Assembly (NCBI GenBank): GCA_002435985.1
Contig: DIXD01000038.1
Span: forward strand, 1-5,857
Length of the DNA: 5,857 bases
Reading direction: 5' to 3'
DNA from: Spirochaetaceae bacterium UBA6089
GTDB taxonomy: Bacteria > Spirochaetota > Spirochaetia > Treponematales > Rectinemataceae
Positions 1 to 5,857 of this stretch are shown in pieces; position 1 is the first letter of the stretch; each line of letters opens with the position of its first letter. The notes below the pieces were generated by a model that ran no database searches, had not been told where the DNA came from, and saw only the letters and a list, made by a program, of their open reading frames with translations. The translations under genes were made by a program, and so were the position numbers.

Positions 1-948
1 GCTCGCCGCATGGCAGAACTTGTGGCACAGTACATGCCGGTCAAGGCAGAGGATGTGATCGTGGCTTCTACGGGCGTCATAGGGCAGCAGTTCGATGTCT
101 CCGTCATCGAGGCGGGTATGCCCGAGTTGGTGAAGGCGCTCTCCAGGGGCGGCTCGATCGATGCCCGCGAGGCCATCATGACTACCGATACAATGAAAAA
201 AGAGATCGCCGTGACGGAAGAGATCGGTGGGGTACCGGTGACCATCGGCGCTATTGCGAAGGGTTCCGGTATGATTCACCCCAATATGGCCACCATGCTT
301 GCTTTTATTACGACTGACTGCGCGATTTCTTCTCCGATGCTCCAGAAGGCTCTCAAAGAAGTGGTGCGTGTGAGTTTCAACCGCGTCAGCGTGGATGGGG
401 ACACCAGCACAAACGACATGGTCTCCGTGCTCGCAAACGGTATGGCAGGCAATCCACCCATCGATGCGGAAGGCAGCAATTACGACGAATTCCGCGACGC
501 GCTGGAATTCGTCTGCGTGGAACTCGCCAAAATGATCGCGCGTGACGGAGAAGGGGCGACGCGGCTCATCGAGTGTACGGTGAACGGTGCGGTGTCGGAA
601 GAACAGGCAGAGTCGTTGGCAAAGGGCATCATCACCTCGAGCCTTGTCAAGACGGCAATGTTCGGCGCCGACGCGAACTGGGGCCGCATTCTCTGCGCCA
701 TGGGCTATACAAGGCAGGACTTCGATCCGGACAAGGTCGATATCGCCTTCGAGAGCCCCCGGGGGTACATCGAAGTGTGCAAGGCTGGTTCGCCCCTTCC
801 GTTCAACGAGGAGAAGGCGAAGAAGATTCTCAACAATCAGGAAGTGGAGATCATCGTGGACCTGCATGCGGGCAATGCGGAGGTCACGGCGTGGGGCTGC
901 GACCTCTCATACGAATATGTGCGGATAAACGGCGATTATCGGACATAG
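1..948 (+). CDS. argJ: Arginine biosynthesis protein ArgJ (glutamate N-acetyltransferase), 5' partial
   Basis: ArgJ transfers the acetyl group of N-acetylornithine to glutamate, giving ornithine and N-acetylglutamate. This is the recycling step of the cyclic arginine pathway in the cytoplasm; bifunctional members also use acetyl-CoA. The reading frame is open from the first base (A-R-R before the first Met at position 10), and family members carry roughly 90-100 more N-terminal residues, so the true start lies upstream. Visible motifs: VASTGVIG near the left edge; the self-cleavage region GMIHPNMATMLAF, where cleavage before Thr (codon 292-294) creates the beta-chain nucleophile; FGADANWGRILCAMGY; and the family-typical C-terminus GCDLSYEYVRINGDYRT. 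argB follows after 12 bases. Sequence alone does not tell whether the enzyme is mono- or bifunctional. Identification is firm. Confidence 0.96.
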   Translation, partial: ARRMAELVAQYMPVKAEDVIVASTGVIGQQFDVSVIEAGMPELVKALSRGGSIDAREAIMTTDTMKKEIAVTEEIGGVPVTIGAIAKGSGMIHPNMATMLAFITTDCAISSPMLQKALKEVVRVSFNRVSVDGDTSTNDMVSVLANGMAGNPPIDAEGSNYDEFRDALEFVCVELAKMIARDGEGATRLIECTVNGAVSEEQAESLAKGIITSSLVKTAMFGADANWGRILCAMGYTRQDFDPDKVDIAFESPRGYIEVCKAGSPLPFNEEKAKKILNNQEVEIIVDLHAGNAEVTAWGCDLSYEYVRINGDYRT

Positions 949-952
949 GAGG
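947..952 (+). promoter_or_regulatory. Shine-Dalgarno of argB overlapping the argJ stop
   Basis: AGGAGG starts inside the argJ TAG stop codon (946-948) and lies 8 bases before the argB ATG. It fixes the argB start. It also means ribosomes finishing argJ stand on the argB binding site, which suggests coupled translation. Confidence 0.85.
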
Positions 953-960
953 CGTGAATT

Positions 961-1821
961 ATGGATGAACAGTTCAATGCGGACGTACTGATAGAAGCCC
1001 TGCCATACCTGCGCAAATTCAGCGGCAAGATCATCGTCATCAAATACGGCGGCGCGGCCATGATCAACGAAGGCGTGCGCCAGTCTGTCATTCAGGACCT
1101 CATCCTTATGCAGCAAGTCGGGATGAAGCCGGTGCTCGTGCACGGCGGCGGCCCGGAAATCGACCGCATGCTCAGAAAACTCAACAAGGAGGCCATATTT
1201 GTCGAAGGCCTGCGCTATACCGACGACGAGACGATGGAAATCGTGCAGATGGTGCTCGCCGGCAAGGTGAACAAGGACCTCGTCGAGCTGTTCTCGAGGG
1301 CTGGGGGAAAGGCGGTGGGAATCTGCGGCAGCGACGGTGGACTTTTTCTAGGAAAACGCTTGCACAAAAATGGGCAGGATCTTGGGCTCGTCGGCGACAT
1401 CCAGACCATCAACACCGAAGTGATCCGTACGCTCTTGGACAACGGCATTATCCCCGTGGTAGCGAGCATCGCGCTCAGGGGAGACGAAGAAGGCGGATTC
1501 TACAACGTGAACGCCGATACCGCGGCAGGCTCGCTCGCCATTGCGCTCAAGGCCGAAAAGCTCATTCTGCTGACGGATGTGCCCGGCGTCATGGAGGATA
1601 AGACGGACCTCGGAACGCTCATTCGTGAGATGGATGTGCAGATGGCCAAGACACTCATGAAGAAGGGTGTCATAAAGGCGGGCATGATCCCTAAGGTCGA
1701 AGGATGCCTGCAGGCGATCGCCCAGGGCGTGAGTGCGGCGCACATCGTCGATGGGCGTTCTCCGCATTCGCTTTTAGTCGAATTATTTACTGATACCGGA
1801 ATGGGGACGATGATACGATGA
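961..1821 (+). CDS. argB: Acetylglutamate kinase, probably arginine-sensitive type
   Basis: ArgB phosphorylates the gamma-carboxylate of N-acetylglutamate with ATP, the second step of arginine synthesis. The 286-residue amino acid kinase shows the nucleotide and phosphoryl-transfer motif VIKYGGAAM (Lys28), the substrate glycine loop HGGGPEID (61-68), GLRYTDDET (83-91), YNVNADTAAG (181-190, with Asp186 as the expected catalytic-site organiser), LTDVPGV (204-210) and GMIPKVEG (241-248, Lys245). About 20 residues (NADVLIEALPYLRKF) precede the kinase core; this matches the mobile N-terminal helix of arginine-inhibited hexameric enzymes, which E. coli ArgB lacks. The C-terminus LVELFTDTGMGTMI fits the arginine-site signature of the same group. 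Feedback inhibition by arginine is therefore inferred. The start is set by the AGGAGG at 947-952. The gene overlaps argD by four bases. Confidence 0.97.
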   Translation: MDEQFNADVLIEALPYLRKFSGKIIVIKYGGAAMINEGVRQSVIQDLILMQQVGMKPVLVHGGGPEIDRMLRKLNKEAIFVEGLRYTDDETMEIVQMVLAGKVNKDLVELFSRAGGKAVGICGSDGGLFLGKRLHKNGQDLGLVGDIQTINTEVIRTLLDNGIIPVVASIALRGDEEGGFYNVNADTAAGSLAIALKAEKLILLTDVPGVMEDKTDLGTLIREMDVQMAKTLMKKGVIKAGMIPKVEGCLQAIAQGVSAAHIVDGRSPHSLLVELFTDTGMGTMIR

Positions 1822-2987
1822 AAGAACGATTCATGAACACCTATGCGCGGACCGGCCTTGTGCTGGACCATGGGGCGGGCGCGCGGCTTTTTGCGAGGGA
1901 CGGGGCTGAATATATCGATTTTACTGCGGGGATCGGCGTGAATTCGCTGGGGCACGGGCACCCGAAGCTCGTGGCGGCGATTGCGGCACAGGCAGCGAAG
2001 CTCATACATGTGTCCAACTACTTTATAACGGAGCCTGCGGTGGAGCTTGCGTATAGGCTGACGGAGATGACCGGATTCGATAGTGTGTTCTTCTGCAATT
2101 CCGGCGCCGAGGCAAACGAGGGCATATTCAAGCTGGCGCGCAAGTACGGTTCGTCGAAGAACCCGGACAAGAACGTCATCGTGACGCTGAAACAATCATT
2201 CCACGGCAGGACGATCACCACGGTCACGGCGACGGGCCAGGACAAGTTTCACAGGTTCTTCGGTCCCTTTACGCCGGGCTTTGTCTACGCCGACCCTGAG
2301 GATATCAGCGCGCTCGACGCCCTACTCGAGCCGAATGTGTGCGCGTTCGTGTTCGAACCGATCCAGGGCGAGGGCGGTGTGCGGATGATATCGCGCGAGT
2401 ACCTTCATGCAGCGGAGAAGCTGTGCCGTGAGCGGGACATCCTCTTCTGTGCAGATGAGGTGCAGACGGGGATCGGCCGAAGCGGCGCGATCCTGGCCTG
2501 TGAGAGGCTGGGGCTGCGACCGGACGTGGTGGCCGTGGCAAAGGGTCTTGCAGGCGGCGTACCCATCGGCGCGGTGCTCGCCAGGGGCAAGGCGGCAGAT
2601 GTATTTCAGCCGGGGGACCACGGGACAACCTTCGGAGGAGGCCCTCTGGCAGCCACAGCGGCGCTGGTGGTGCTTTCCGAACTTGCCTCTCCGGGTTTCC
2701 TTGACGAGGTCGACCGCAAAGGCCGTCACCTCATGTCGCAGATCGCGGAGCTCAGGCATCCCCTCGTAAAGGATGTGCGCGGCATGGGCCTCATGGTCGG
2801 CATCGGCGTCAAAGTAGACCCACACGAGGTTGTCGATGCGGCGCGGGCGCATGGGCTGCTCGTGCTGACCGCGGGCGACGATACGGTAAGGCTCCTTCCT
2901 CCGCTCGTCATCACCATGGCAGACATCGACGAGGGTATCGCGGCGCTCAAGCTGGCGCTGGATGACGTGGAGAGGGTACACCGATAA
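1818..2987 (+). CDS. argD: Acetylornithine aminotransferase
   Basis: ArgD is a PLP-dependent class III aminotransferase that converts N-acetylglutamate semialdehyde and glutamate to N-acetylornithine and 2-oxoglutarate. At 389 residues it has the usual family length. Visible motifs: MNTYAR at the N-terminus; AGIGVNSLGHGHP; the PLP phosphate loop NSGAEANE (94-101); FHGRT (128-132); EPIQGEGGV; CADEVQTGIGRSG with Asp213 for the PLP ring nitrogen; VAVAKGLAGGVPIG with the Schiff-base Lys242; and HGTTFGGGPLA (268 onward). The first ATG (1818) overlaps the argB stop as ATGA; an in-frame ATG at 1833 (MNTYAR) is a possible alternative, but neither has a strong Shine-Dalgarno, so coupling to argB is likely. 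Related enzymes can also act on succinylornithine or succinyl-diaminopimelate, and specificity cannot be read here. The first hundred codons look richer in GGG and GCG than argB, by eye only. Confidence 0.95.
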   Translation: MKERFMNTYARTGLVLDHGAGARLFARDGAEYIDFTAGIGVNSLGHGHPKLVAAIAAQAAKLIHVSNYFITEPAVELAYRLTEMTGFDSVFFCNSGAEANEGIFKLARKYGSSKNPDKNVIVTLKQSFHGRTITTVTATGQDKFHRFFGPFTPGFVYADPEDISALDALLEPNVCAFVFEPIQGEGGVRMISREYLHAAEKLCRERDILFCADEVQTGIGRSGAILACERLGLRPDVVAVAKGLAGGVPIGAVLARGKAADVFQPGDHGTTFGGGPLAATAALVVLSELASPGFLDEVDRKGRHLMSQIAELRHPLVKDVRGMGLMVGIGVKVDPHEVVDAARAHGLLVLTAGDDTVRLLPPLVITMADIDEGIAALKLALDDVERVHR

Positions 2988-3075
2988 TCGTTGCTCAGAC
3001 CCCGAAAATCCGGACGAATACCGCGCCGTAAAGGGAGCGATGCATTCGGAAAATAGTGCTGTATTCTTATTAAAC

Positions 3076-3097
3076 GAATTGGCAGTGAATTGGCAGT
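3076..3097. repeat. Perfect 11-bp tandem direct repeat (two copies)
   Basis: GAATTGGCAGT occurs twice with no gap, at 3076-3086 and 3087-3097. One copy is about one helical turn, so a protein binding both would sit on the same face of the DNA. The repeat centre lies about 70 bases upstream of the predicted transcription start near 3156, a position common for activator sites. A regulatory role is inference; a chance slippage duplication is the alternative. Confidence 0.75.
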
Positions 3098-3119
3098 TTC
3101 AAGGATTTCTTTTTCGCTC

Positions 3120-3149
3120 TGGACAGCTCCCCGGCGCCTGCGCGATAAT
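3120..3149 (+). promoter_or_regulatory. Putative sigma70-type promoter of the M24 peptidase gene
   Basis: TGGACA at 3120-3125 (five of six to TTGACA) and GATAAT at 3144-3149 (five of six to TATAAT) are separated by 18 bases. Transcription would begin near 3156, giving a leader of about 33 bases that contains the AAGGAG ribosome binding site. The consensus match and its location in an AT-richer gap support the call; it has not been tested. Confidence 0.6.
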
Positions 3150-3177
3150 TTCTTGTTCATTTTTGATTCGGATTCAC

Positions 3178-3183
3178 AAGGAG
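3178..3183 (+). promoter_or_regulatory. Shine-Dalgarno deciding the M24 peptidase start
   Basis: AAGGAG lies 5 bases before the ATG at 3189. It favours that start over an in-frame TTG at 3090, which would add 33 residues with no resemblance to the family and would place the promoter inside the gene. Confidence 0.8.
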
Positions 3184-3188
3184 TACGT

Positions 3189-4319
3189 ATGAACAATGCC
3201 GATACGAAATATTCACGCAGACGCGCCGCGCTGGCGGTAGAGCTTGGCCGGCGAGGGCTCGCCGCAGTCATGATTTCCGATTTTGAACACGGGCGCGATT
3301 CTTCGCTCCGGTATCTATGCGGACAGCCTTCGGATGCGATGCTGGTGGTGGATGCAAAAGGTGCATCAGTGCTCATCGCCTGGGATATCAACATGGCGAA
3401 TCTTTTAGGCGATGCGGATCATATTCTTCCCTACACCGATTTTGGGCGTCAGGCGAGCGGCGCGCTCCGCGCTGCGCTGGAACTTCTGAACGTCCCTCAG
3501 GGGTCAAAGGTCGCAATACCTGCCTCCACGCCCTATCCTGACTATATCGATCTGGTACAGGCCCTCGAGGCGTTCGACCTCGTCTGCGAGAGGAGCGGTG
3601 TCGACTCGTTCATCAGGGAGATGCGTGCCAGGAAGGATGTCGATGAGATCGAGCTGTACAGGCGCATTGCTTCATATACCGATCAGCTCATGGATATGGT
3701 TGAAAAGGAAGTATCCGCGGGGATGCTTCCGACCGAGCTCGATGTGGCACTTTTTCTGGAGCGCGAAGCCCGTAAAATGGGCGCCGAGGGAATGGGCTTC
3801 GAGACGCTCGCTGCAGGGTCTGCGCGGTCTTTCGGAATCCATGCCTTTCCATCGTTTACAAGTGGGCCTTTTGCCAACGGAGAGCTCTCGATTCTGGATT
3901 TCGGTGTGCGCTTCGAGGGCTACACGAGCGATGTCACGATGAGTTTTGTGGGTGTTTCACTTACTCAGAAACAGAAGACGATGATCGATCTCGTCGAGGA
4001 AGCGCACCGCATCGCGACTGAAGCCTGCGGGCCGGGGGTGCCTCTCCTGAAGGTGGCGACACTCGTCGACGATATGTTTAAAAAGGCCGGTTGGTCTATG
4101 CCGCATTCGCTCGGGCACGGTATTGGACTCGACGCGCACGAAGCGCCGATGCTCAGCATGCGCGCGTCTCCTGATGCCCTGCTGCAGCCCGGGCATATCG
4201 TGACCATCGAGCCGGGGCTCTATCATCCCGAGTTGGGCGGAGTGCGCCTCGAAAATGATGTGCTCATTACGGAGACTGGGGCCGAGGTGCTCACGCATTC
4301 GAGAATTGTGCGGCTCTGA
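3189..4319 (+). CDS. M24B family metallopeptidase (Xaa-Pro aminopeptidase/dipeptidase type)
   Basis: A cytoplasmic two-metal peptidase of the Xaa-Pro (PepP/PepQ-like) group, expected to release N-terminal residues preceding proline or to split Xaa-Pro dipeptides. The 376 residues hold an N-terminal creatinase-like domain (about 8-140) and a C-terminal pita-bread M24 domain (about 150-370). All five expected metal ligands are visible: Asp237 and Asp248 (LDFGVRFEGYTSDVT), His310 (SLGHGIGLDAHE), Glu341 (TIEPGLY) and Glu355 (GVRLEND). His218 (GIHAFPS) and His317 fit the substrate-site histidines. No signal peptide or membrane segment is seen. The Arg usual after SDxT is Met here (SDVTMSF), a mild departure. 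It is transcribed in the same direction as argD but has its own promoter, and it converges on pyrC. Aminopeptidase versus prolidase activity cannot be decided, so no symbol is given. Confidence 0.9.
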   Translation: MNNADTKYSRRRAALAVELGRRGLAAVMISDFEHGRDSSLRYLCGQPSDAMLVVDAKGASVLIAWDINMANLLGDADHILPYTDFGRQASGALRAALELLNVPQGSKVAIPASTPYPDYIDLVQALEAFDLVCERSGVDSFIREMRARKDVDEIELYRRIASYTDQLMDMVEKEVSAGMLPTELDVALFLEREARKMGAEGMGFETLAAGSARSFGIHAFPSFTSGPFANGELSILDFGVRFEGYTSDVTMSFVGVSLTQKQKTMIDLVEEAHRIATEACGPGVPLLKVATLVDDMFKKAGWSMPHSLGHGIGLDAHEAPMLSMRASPDALLQPGHIVTIEPGLYHPELGGVRLENDVLITETGAEVLTHSRIVRL

Positions 4320-4345
4320 GTAGAGAACAGAACGCACCGCAGCGC
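4320..4345. other. Short convergent gap between the M24 peptidase gene and pyrC
   Basis: Only 26 bases separate the TGA of the peptidase gene from the TAA of pyrC on the opposite strand. I see no strong stem-loop or T-run for either strand, so the two transcripts may overlap at their 3' ends or terminate within the neighbouring gene. Confidence 0.6.
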
Positions 4346-5380
4346 TTAGTCGCACGCCACGCGCCACTCGAGCGTCTGCCCTGCGCACATGGGCACCACT
4401 CCAGCGATACGTTTCGGTACTTCCCAGGGGCTGCGCTCCAGCGTGAGGGTACGCGAGGCGTGCGGCAGGCCGTAGAATGCCGCCCCGTGTTCCGTCATGA
4501 AAGGGATGAGCGCATCGAGACCCCCAAGCGAATCGAAGAGGCCTACAAGCGCGGGCAGGGCACTCGGCGACGAGTAGACGCCCGATGCCGAAGCGCCGCA
4601 TTCTTTTTTCTCGCATGGGTGCGGCGCAGAGTCGCTGCCGAAAAAGAATTTTTTCGAACCCGATAGCACTGCGTCGCGCAGCGCATCCCTGTCGCGGGCG
4701 AACTTGAGTACGGGCTTGCAGTACAGGTGTGGATTCATCGAATTGCCGATCATGTCGTCGATAGTGAACAGAAGGTGGTGCGCGGTGATTGTGGCGGCAA
4801 GGTTTTCGGGGCCATCTGCGACAAACTGTACACTCCGAGCGTCGGACAGGTGCTCCAGCACTATGCGCAGCTTCGGGTGTCGTATGAGCAGTCGTTCTAC
4901 GCCGGGCAGAAAGGCGCGCTCGCGCTCGAGGACCGGAGCCTCGGGAGCCTCGCCATGGATGCAGAGCACAAGCCCCTGCGCCTCCATCGCATCTAGGACC
5001 TCTTCCACTTCGTCGAATGAATGGGGACCGTCGGCGGCATTGGTCGTCGCGCCCGAAGGATAATACTTGCCGGCCACGGTGCCTGCGCGGGCTAAAGCTT
5101 CTACCTCCGTCCCCCTCATTCCGGGAAGAATCTTAAAGCTGAAGAGTGGCTCGAAACGTTCGTTGTCGGGAAGTGCCTCGAGAGCCCGCTCGATCTCAGC
5201 CCGGTAGGCCTCGAGCTGCGGAACGCTGGAGACAGGCGGCAGTGTATTGGGCATGAGGAGCACACGGCCAAATTGGCCTGCATGGCCCCGCACATACGCC
5301 GAAAGCCCTTCGCCCTGACGGAGATGGGCGTGGAAATCGTCGGGCATGGGCATGGTAAATCGGTCTTTCGTCCGGAACAT
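4346..5380 (-). CDS. pyrC: Dihydroorotase, class II (PyrC)
   Basis: PyrC reversibly closes N-carbamoyl-aspartate to dihydroorotate, the third step of pyrimidine synthesis, in the cytoplasm. The 344-residue product is collinear with E. coli-type class II enzymes. Visible active-site residues: His17 and His19 with Arg21 (DDFHAHLR), Asn45 (LLMPNTLPPV), Lys105 (GKYYPSGATTN, the expected carboxylated metal-bridging lysine), His142 (CIHGE), His177 (LEHLSD), Asp250 and His254 (GSDSAPH). The substrate-binding loop region follows (SAPHPCEKKE). The chosen ATG (reverse strand, 5378-5380) has an AGGGGG ribosome binding site (5387-5392) 6 bases upstream; internal ATGs at codons 10 and 12 would also keep the catalytic motifs but fit family length less well. 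It stands alone, convergent with the peptidase gene and divergent from murA, rather than in a pyr operon. Confidence 0.96.
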   Translation of the reverse strand: MFRTKDRFTMPMPDDFHAHLRQGEGLSAYVRGHAGQFGRVLLMPNTLPPVSSVPQLEAYRAEIERALEALPDNERFEPLFSFKILPGMRGTEVEALARAGTVAGKYYPSGATTNAADGPHSFDEVEEVLDAMEAQGLVLCIHGEAPEAPVLERERAFLPGVERLLIRHPKLRIVLEHLSDARSVQFVADGPENLAATITAHHLLFTIDDMIGNSMNPHLYCKPVLKFARDRDALRDAVLSGSKKFFFGSDSAPHPCEKKECGASASGVYSSPSALPALVGLFDSLGGLDALIPFMTEHGAAFYGLPHASRTLTLERSPWEVPKRIAGVVPMCAGQTLEWRVACD

Positions 5381-5386
5381 GTAAGG

Positions 5387-5392
5387 CCCCCT
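5387..5392 (-). promoter_or_regulatory. Probable ribosome binding site of pyrC
   Basis: Read on the - strand, AGGGGG lies 6 bases before the pyrC ATG. It is a purine-rich, imperfect Shine-Dalgarno and supports this start over the internal ATGs. Confidence 0.6.
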
Positions 5393-5405
5393 GAATTGAT
5401 CTTGC

Positions 5406-5434
5406 TTGACCTACTTTGCAGCTACGCATACAGT
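5406..5434 (+). promoter_or_regulatory. Putative sigma70-type promoter of murA
   Basis: TTGACC (5406-5411, five of six to consensus) and TACAGT (5429-5434, four of six) are separated by 17 bases. The -10 element ends only 6 bases before the murA ATG, so the expected transcription start falls on or next to the A of that codon. No Shine-Dalgarno is visible between them. Confidence 0.5.
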
Positions 5435-5440
5435 ACAGCT

Positions 5441-5857
5441 ATGGACAAATATATCATCGAAGGCGGCTATCCCATCAAGGGAAGTCTCGTGCTTTCCGGC
5501 AACAAAAACGCCGCACTTCCCTGTATCGCCGCGTCAGTGCTGACCGAAGAACCGATCACACTTCGGAATATCCCCGAAATCGAAGACGTCCTCGTGATGT
5601 TCGACGTGCTGAGGAATCTCGGCGGGGTCGTGGAGCAGATCGACGCGCACACCTGGCGCATCGATTCGCGGAACATCTCGAATTACGAGGTGCCCGAAGA
5701 GCTTGCGAAAAAGGTGCGCGCCTCGATTCTTTTTGCCGGGCCTCTGACCGCGCGCTTCGGCAAGGCGATTCTCCCTCCTCCCGGAGGCGACACCATAGGC
5801 CGTAGGCGTATCGACACTCATATCCTTGCGCTTCAGGAATTAGGCGCGCGCATTTCC
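5441..5857 (+). CDS. murA: UDP-N-acetylglucosamine 1-carboxyvinyltransferase MurA, Asp-type active site, 3' partial
   Basis: MurA transfers enolpyruvate from phosphoenolpyruvate to UDP-N-acetylglucosamine, the first committed step of peptidoglycan synthesis, in the cytoplasm. Only the first 139 codons are present, about a third of the usual length of roughly 420; the frame is open to the edge. The N-terminus MDKYIIEGG is family-typical and fixes the ATG. GNKNAALP gives Lys22 and Asn23, as in the E. coli numbering. Arg93 (KKVRASILFAGP) and Arg122 (GRRRIDTH) align with E. coli Arg91 and Arg120 at a constant offset of two. At the position equal to Cys115 stands Asp117 (codon 5789-5791, PPPGGDTIG). 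Asp at this site is known to keep the enzyme active but prevents covalent attack by fosfomycin. Such MurA proteins are known in mycobacteria, Chlamydia and Borrelia. There is no visible Shine-Dalgarno before the start. Confidence 0.95.
   Translation, partial: MDKYIIEGGYPIKGSLVLSGNKNAALPCIAASVLTEEPITLRNIPEIEDVLVMFDVLRNLGGVVEQIDAHTWRIDSRNISNYEVPEELAKKVRASILFAGPLTARFGKAILPPPGGDTIGRRRIDTHILALQELGARIS

Larger units (their letters stand above)
2988..3188. other. Intergenic region between argD and the M24 peptidase gene
   Basis: This 201-base gap holds no convincing gene. It is more AT-rich than the flanking genes, particularly from about 3050 onward. It contains an 11-bp tandem repeat, a sigma70-like promoter and the ribosome binding site of the next gene. 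I found no stem-loop followed by a T-run that would clearly end the arg operon, so readthrough into the peptidase gene cannot be excluded. Confidence 0.8.
5381..5440. promoter_or_regulatory. Divergent pyrC-murA intergenic region
   Basis: These 60 bases must hold the starts of both genes. A murA promoter is visible on the + strand. For pyrC no strong promoter was found in the gap; the best candidate lies inside the murA coding start on the - strand (TATATT at 5453-5448, with a weak TTGATG 19 bases further upstream). If real, the two promoters overlap and could compete. Confidence 0.5.

Noticed and set aside
1500..2195. Long - strand open frame (231 codons) opposite argB and argD
   Set aside because: It lies wholly antisense to two clearly conserved genes, spans their junction, and its Arg/His/Ser-rich translation resembles no family I know. 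Open antisense frames are common in GC-rich coding DNA.
2322..2981. Long - strand open frame (219 codons) opposite argD
   Set aside because: A shadow of the argD reading frame, with no recognisable motif and a composition typical of antisense translation.
3000..3050. Possible arg operon terminator formed by TCCGGACGAAT and ATTCGGA
   Set aside because: The pairing needs a bulge of about four bases, the loop is long, and no T-run follows; not convincing as an intrinsic terminator.
3090..3188. 33-codon N-terminal extension of the M24 peptidase from a TTG
   Set aside because: It covers the promoter and ribosome binding site of the ATG start and does not resemble family N-termini.
3957..4616. 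- strand open frame (219 codons) spanning the peptidase and pyrC 3' ends
   Set aside because: It overlaps the M24 domain antisense and runs through pyrC in another frame; no family resemblance and no plausible ribosome binding site seen.
5420..5440. Possible operator palindrome AGCT...AGCT before murA, with a CTGT-like LexA half-site on the - strand
   Set aside because: Only the four outer bases pair and the inner bases do not; no full LexA-type or other known box is present.
5416..5805. + strand open frame (about 129 codons) over the murA start
   Set aside because: It overlaps murA in another frame, its Arg-rich translation is a frame-shift artefact, and the MurA frame has full family motifs.

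Overview
The window is GC-rich bacterial chromosomal DNA, tightly packed with five recognisable housekeeping genes and no sign of mobile elements, CRISPR arrays, tRNA or rRNA. The best taxonomic hint is the partial MurA at the right edge. It has Asp in place of the usual active-site Cys, in the context PPPGGDTIGRRRIDTH. From memory this form resembles spirochaete MurA proteins, so a member of the Spirochaetota is my best guess at moderate confidence. Asp-type MurA also occurs in Chlamydiae and Mycobacteriaceae, so this is not proof.

Layout, left to right. (1) Positions 1-2987 hold an arginine-biosynthesis operon on the + strand: argJ (5' end outside the window), argB and argD. The argB Shine-Dalgarno overlaps the argJ stop codon, and argB and argD overlap by ATGA, so the three are probably co-transcribed and translationally coupled. 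ArgJ moves acetyl groups from acetylornithine to glutamate, ArgB phosphorylates N-acetylglutamate, and ArgD makes N-acetylornithine. The missing step (ArgC) would be expected just upstream. ArgB has the N-terminal helix and C-terminal signature of arginine-inhibited kinases, which fits a cyclic pathway with feedback at this step. (2) Positions 2988-3188 are a non-coding gap with a perfect 11-bp tandem repeat and a good sigma70-type promoter. (3) Positions 3189-4319 encode an M24B (Xaa-Pro type) metallopeptidase with a complete metal site. (4) Positions 4346-5380, on the - strand and convergent with the peptidase, encode a class II dihydroorotase, PyrC, with a complete metal and substrate site. 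(5) A 60-bp divergent gap separates pyrC from murA, which starts at 5441 and runs off the right edge after 139 codons.

The genes serve separate basic pathways: arginine, peptide turnover, pyrimidine and peptidoglycan synthesis. I see no undescribed multi-gene system. The points most worth checking are the Cys-to-Asp MurA, which predicts intrinsic fosfomycin resistance, its promoter placed so that the transcript may be leaderless, and the tandem repeat upstream of the peptidase promoter.
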